A DNA stretch of 64,000 bases, from contig JACKBV010000006.1 of the NCBI GenBank assembly GCA_020634315.1, forward strand, positions 1 to 64,000, written 5' to 3'. The notes beneath the pieces are model-generated. The model made no database searches and was not told the DNA's origin. It saw only the letters and a list, made by a program, of their open reading frames with translations. Origin of the DNA: Ardenticatenaceae bacterium. Its GTDB lineage: Bacteria; Chloroflexota; Anaerolineae; Promineifilales; Promineifilaceae. Both the position numbers and the translations under genes were made by a program. Shown in pieces: positions 62,779-64,000 of the stretch (the first letter of the stretch is position 1; every line of letters starts with the position of its first letter).

Positions 62779-64000
62779 ATGAGACAGATATGGGCCGGTT
62801 TGCGTTCGCCAAATAGGACGATTCGCCAGCGCCTGATGGTCGGGAATTTTGTGCTGGGGTTGCTGCTGCTGCTGGCTGGGTTAATTGTCATCTGGCAGGT
62901 GAATCGCTTGGCAACGGCCGTTGCCAGCCTGCAACAAGCCTCTGCCCGCGTCACCACTGCCCTGGAAGTGCGCCAGGACAGCACCTACCTGATCGCCATC
63001 GTGAGCCAACTGCTGCCCACCGAAGATGCCATCCTCTTTGAAAATGATGTCGCCGGTGCCCTGAACACCTTGCGTAACTCCTACGAAGATTTATCTGCCC
63101 TGGCAATGACAGAAAACGCCGACACAGACCTGGCCGCAGTCATGAATCAATCCCTGACAAGTCTGAACAGCGTTATTGGCATTGCCGAGGCAATGGTTCG
63201 TCAGGCGCAAGCCGCACAATGGCCTGACGTTCGTCTGCAAGCCGGTGCCCTTAACCGTGATCAGCAGCAGCTTCTCGCCGACACCAATGCCCTCATCACG
63301 CAGGCCAGGCGTATGGAAGAGGCTGCGATTAGGCAAGTAGCTGCTGCACGCCATGCCACAATCATTTACCCTGGCCTTGTCATCTTTCTGGTTATCCTTT
63401 TCGGCTACTTGTTGACCTGGGGCACGTTAGACAGCATTGCGCGTCCCGTAGAACACCTTACTGCTGGCGCTGAACGCCTGTCGGCAGGCGTGATGAGTGA
63501 ACGTATTGTGGTAGAGCGTGCCGACGAATTGGGGCAGTTGGCCGAAACCTTCAATCGCATGGCCGACCGCCTTCGTGCATTTCAGGAAGAGTTGGAACAA
63601 CGGGTCGAAGCACGTACTCTGGAATTGGCCGAACGTATTGAGCAGCTTAACCTCATTAACCGCGTCGCCCGTGAGACCAGCATGTTCGTGCCCCTCGATG
63701 ATTTATTGATTCAGGTTGCGCAGCTCATTCGCCAATCATCGGGATATTACGCCGTGCTTATTGGCCTGGTTGATCACGACACAAACGAGTTGTATTTGCG
63801 TACCGGCAGCACAGCCGATCATGTTTCGCCGTCCTTAAATTCTGAACTGCGCATGTCTTTAACTGAAGATTGTCTGGTTTGCTTTGCTGTGCGTGAACGA
63901 CGCCCCTTCATTGCGGCTGATGTCTCCACACATCCAATTTATATGCCATTGGCTATACTGCCCGACACGCGCTCAGAGTTGGCGCTGCCCTTGGCAATTG
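62779..64000 (+). CDS. Sensor protein with HAMP and GAF domains (partial, runs off window)
   Basis: At least 407 codons without a stop to the window end. A first membrane helix (VLGLLLLLAGLIVIW) lies near residues 25-40. A helical extracytoplasmic sensor of about 150 residues follows, then a second helix (IIYPGLVIFLVILFGYLLTW). A HAMP segment (PVEHLTAGAERLSAGVMSER), a signalling helix and a GAF domain (from SGYYAVLIGLVDHD) come next. The missing part is probably a histidine kinase or guanylate cyclase. An AAGGA site precedes the ATG. Confidence 0.8.
   Translation, partial: MRQIWAGLRSPNRTIRQRLMVGNFVLGLLLLLAGLIVIWQVNRLATAVASLQQASARVTTALEVRQDSTYLIAIVSQLLPTEDAILFENDVAGALNTLRNSYEDLSALAMTENADTDLAAVMNQSLTSLNSVIGIAEAMVRQAQAAQWPDVRLQAGALNRDQQQLLADTNALITQARRMEEAAIRQVAAARHATIIYPGLVIFLVILFGYLLTWGTLDSIARPVEHLTAGAERLSAGVMSERIVVERADELGQLAETFNRMADRLRAFQEELEQRVEARTLELAERIEQLNLINRVARETSMFVPLDDLLIQVAQLIRQSSGYYAVLIGLVDHDTNELYLRTGSTADHVSPSLNSELRMSLTEDCLVCFAVRERRPFIAADVSTHPIYMPLAILPDTRSELALPLAI

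Larger units (their letters stand above)
1618..62922. repeat. Iterated palindrome ACGGCCGT (HIP1-like), dispersed across the window
   Basis: The 8-bp palindrome ACGGCCGT, most often extended to AACGGCCGTT or GGAAACGGCCGTTTCC, recurs about 90 times by hand count between these limits. Examples are at 1618, 2301, 7902, 12254, 17236, 21485, 27280, 30463, 36250, 43606, 49458, 54683, 59614 and 62600. It sits inside genes in all three frames (giving E-T-A-V-S, N-G-R-F or R-P-F in the proteins), in spacers and in pseudogenes. It behaves like the HIP1 palindrome of cyanobacteria, a comparison and not an identity. Its role is unknown; a methylation or recombination/repair site is possible. Confidence 0.9.

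Overview
The window looks like a chromosome segment of a Chloroflexota bacterium (Anaerolineae/Ardenticatenia-like). This is inferred from gene content and style: an NB-ARC/TPR regulator, an XPB-type helicase, proline/threonine-rich lipoprotein linkers, secreted proteins ending in a YLPL/YLPI tail, and a WYL regulator. No rRNA, tRNA or CRISPR array was seen. The strongest genome-wide signal is an iterated palindrome, ACGGCCGT (usually within GGAAACGGCCGTTTCC). By hand count it occurs about 90 times in 64 kb, in genes, pseudogenes and spacers alike, where about one copy would be expected by chance.

Layout. 0-8 kb: an NB-ARC/TPR regulator, a membrane-anchored orphan, a decayed VCBS-repeat surface protein, a two-gene nucleotidyltransferase cassette, a 21-bp minisatellite that may encode a heptapeptide-repeat protein, and a J-domain protein. 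8.6-14.8 kb: a MacB-like exporter operon (permease, ATPase, two membrane-fusion proteins) whose first two genes carry three single-base frameshifts. 14.9-20.6 kb: broken genes (a beta-helix surface protein, an XPB helicase, a DUF3224 protein, a Na/Ca exchanger). 20.9-27.7 kb: a 2286-residue alpha-2-macroglobulin lipoprotein fused to an M14-like domain that has lost zinc ligands. 28-36.7 kb: metabolic and regulatory genes (immunity-like protein, GH13 branching enzyme, WYL regulator, metallophosphoesterase, PHP phosphatase, uridine-kinase-like protein, Nudix, PLP lyase).

36.8-41 kb is accessory DNA: palindromic repeats, a 731-nt group II intron reduced to ribozyme domains plus a reverse-transcriptase stub, an AT-rich stretch without genes, and an IS91-type transposase relic. 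41.3-51 kb holds a hydrolase, a BcrA-type ABC exporter, an LVIVD-type lipoprotein, a GNAT acetyltransferase with an attC-like inverted repeat just downstream, an ATC-hydrolase-like protein, an AraC regulator, a CPBP protease and many dispersed intergenic repeats. Much of 46-51 kb lacks the ACGGCCGT motif, which suggests recent acquisition.

51-64 kb returns to core content: two membrane-anchored helix-hairpin-helix proteins, two tandem ABC-F ATPases, a C25 (gingipain-type) protease overlapping an S26 peptidase gene, then nadD, obg, yceD, an rdgB-type pyrophosphatase and a HAMP/GAF sensor that runs off the window.

No complete new defence or biosynthetic system is visible. The most unusual items are the iterated palindrome and its deserts, the minimal group II intron, the macroglobulin-M14 fusion, the coupled heptad-repeat ORF, the paired HhH membrane proteins and the attC-like site. 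Several lesions are single-base changes in otherwise clean genes, so sequence error must be excluded before calling them true pseudogenes.
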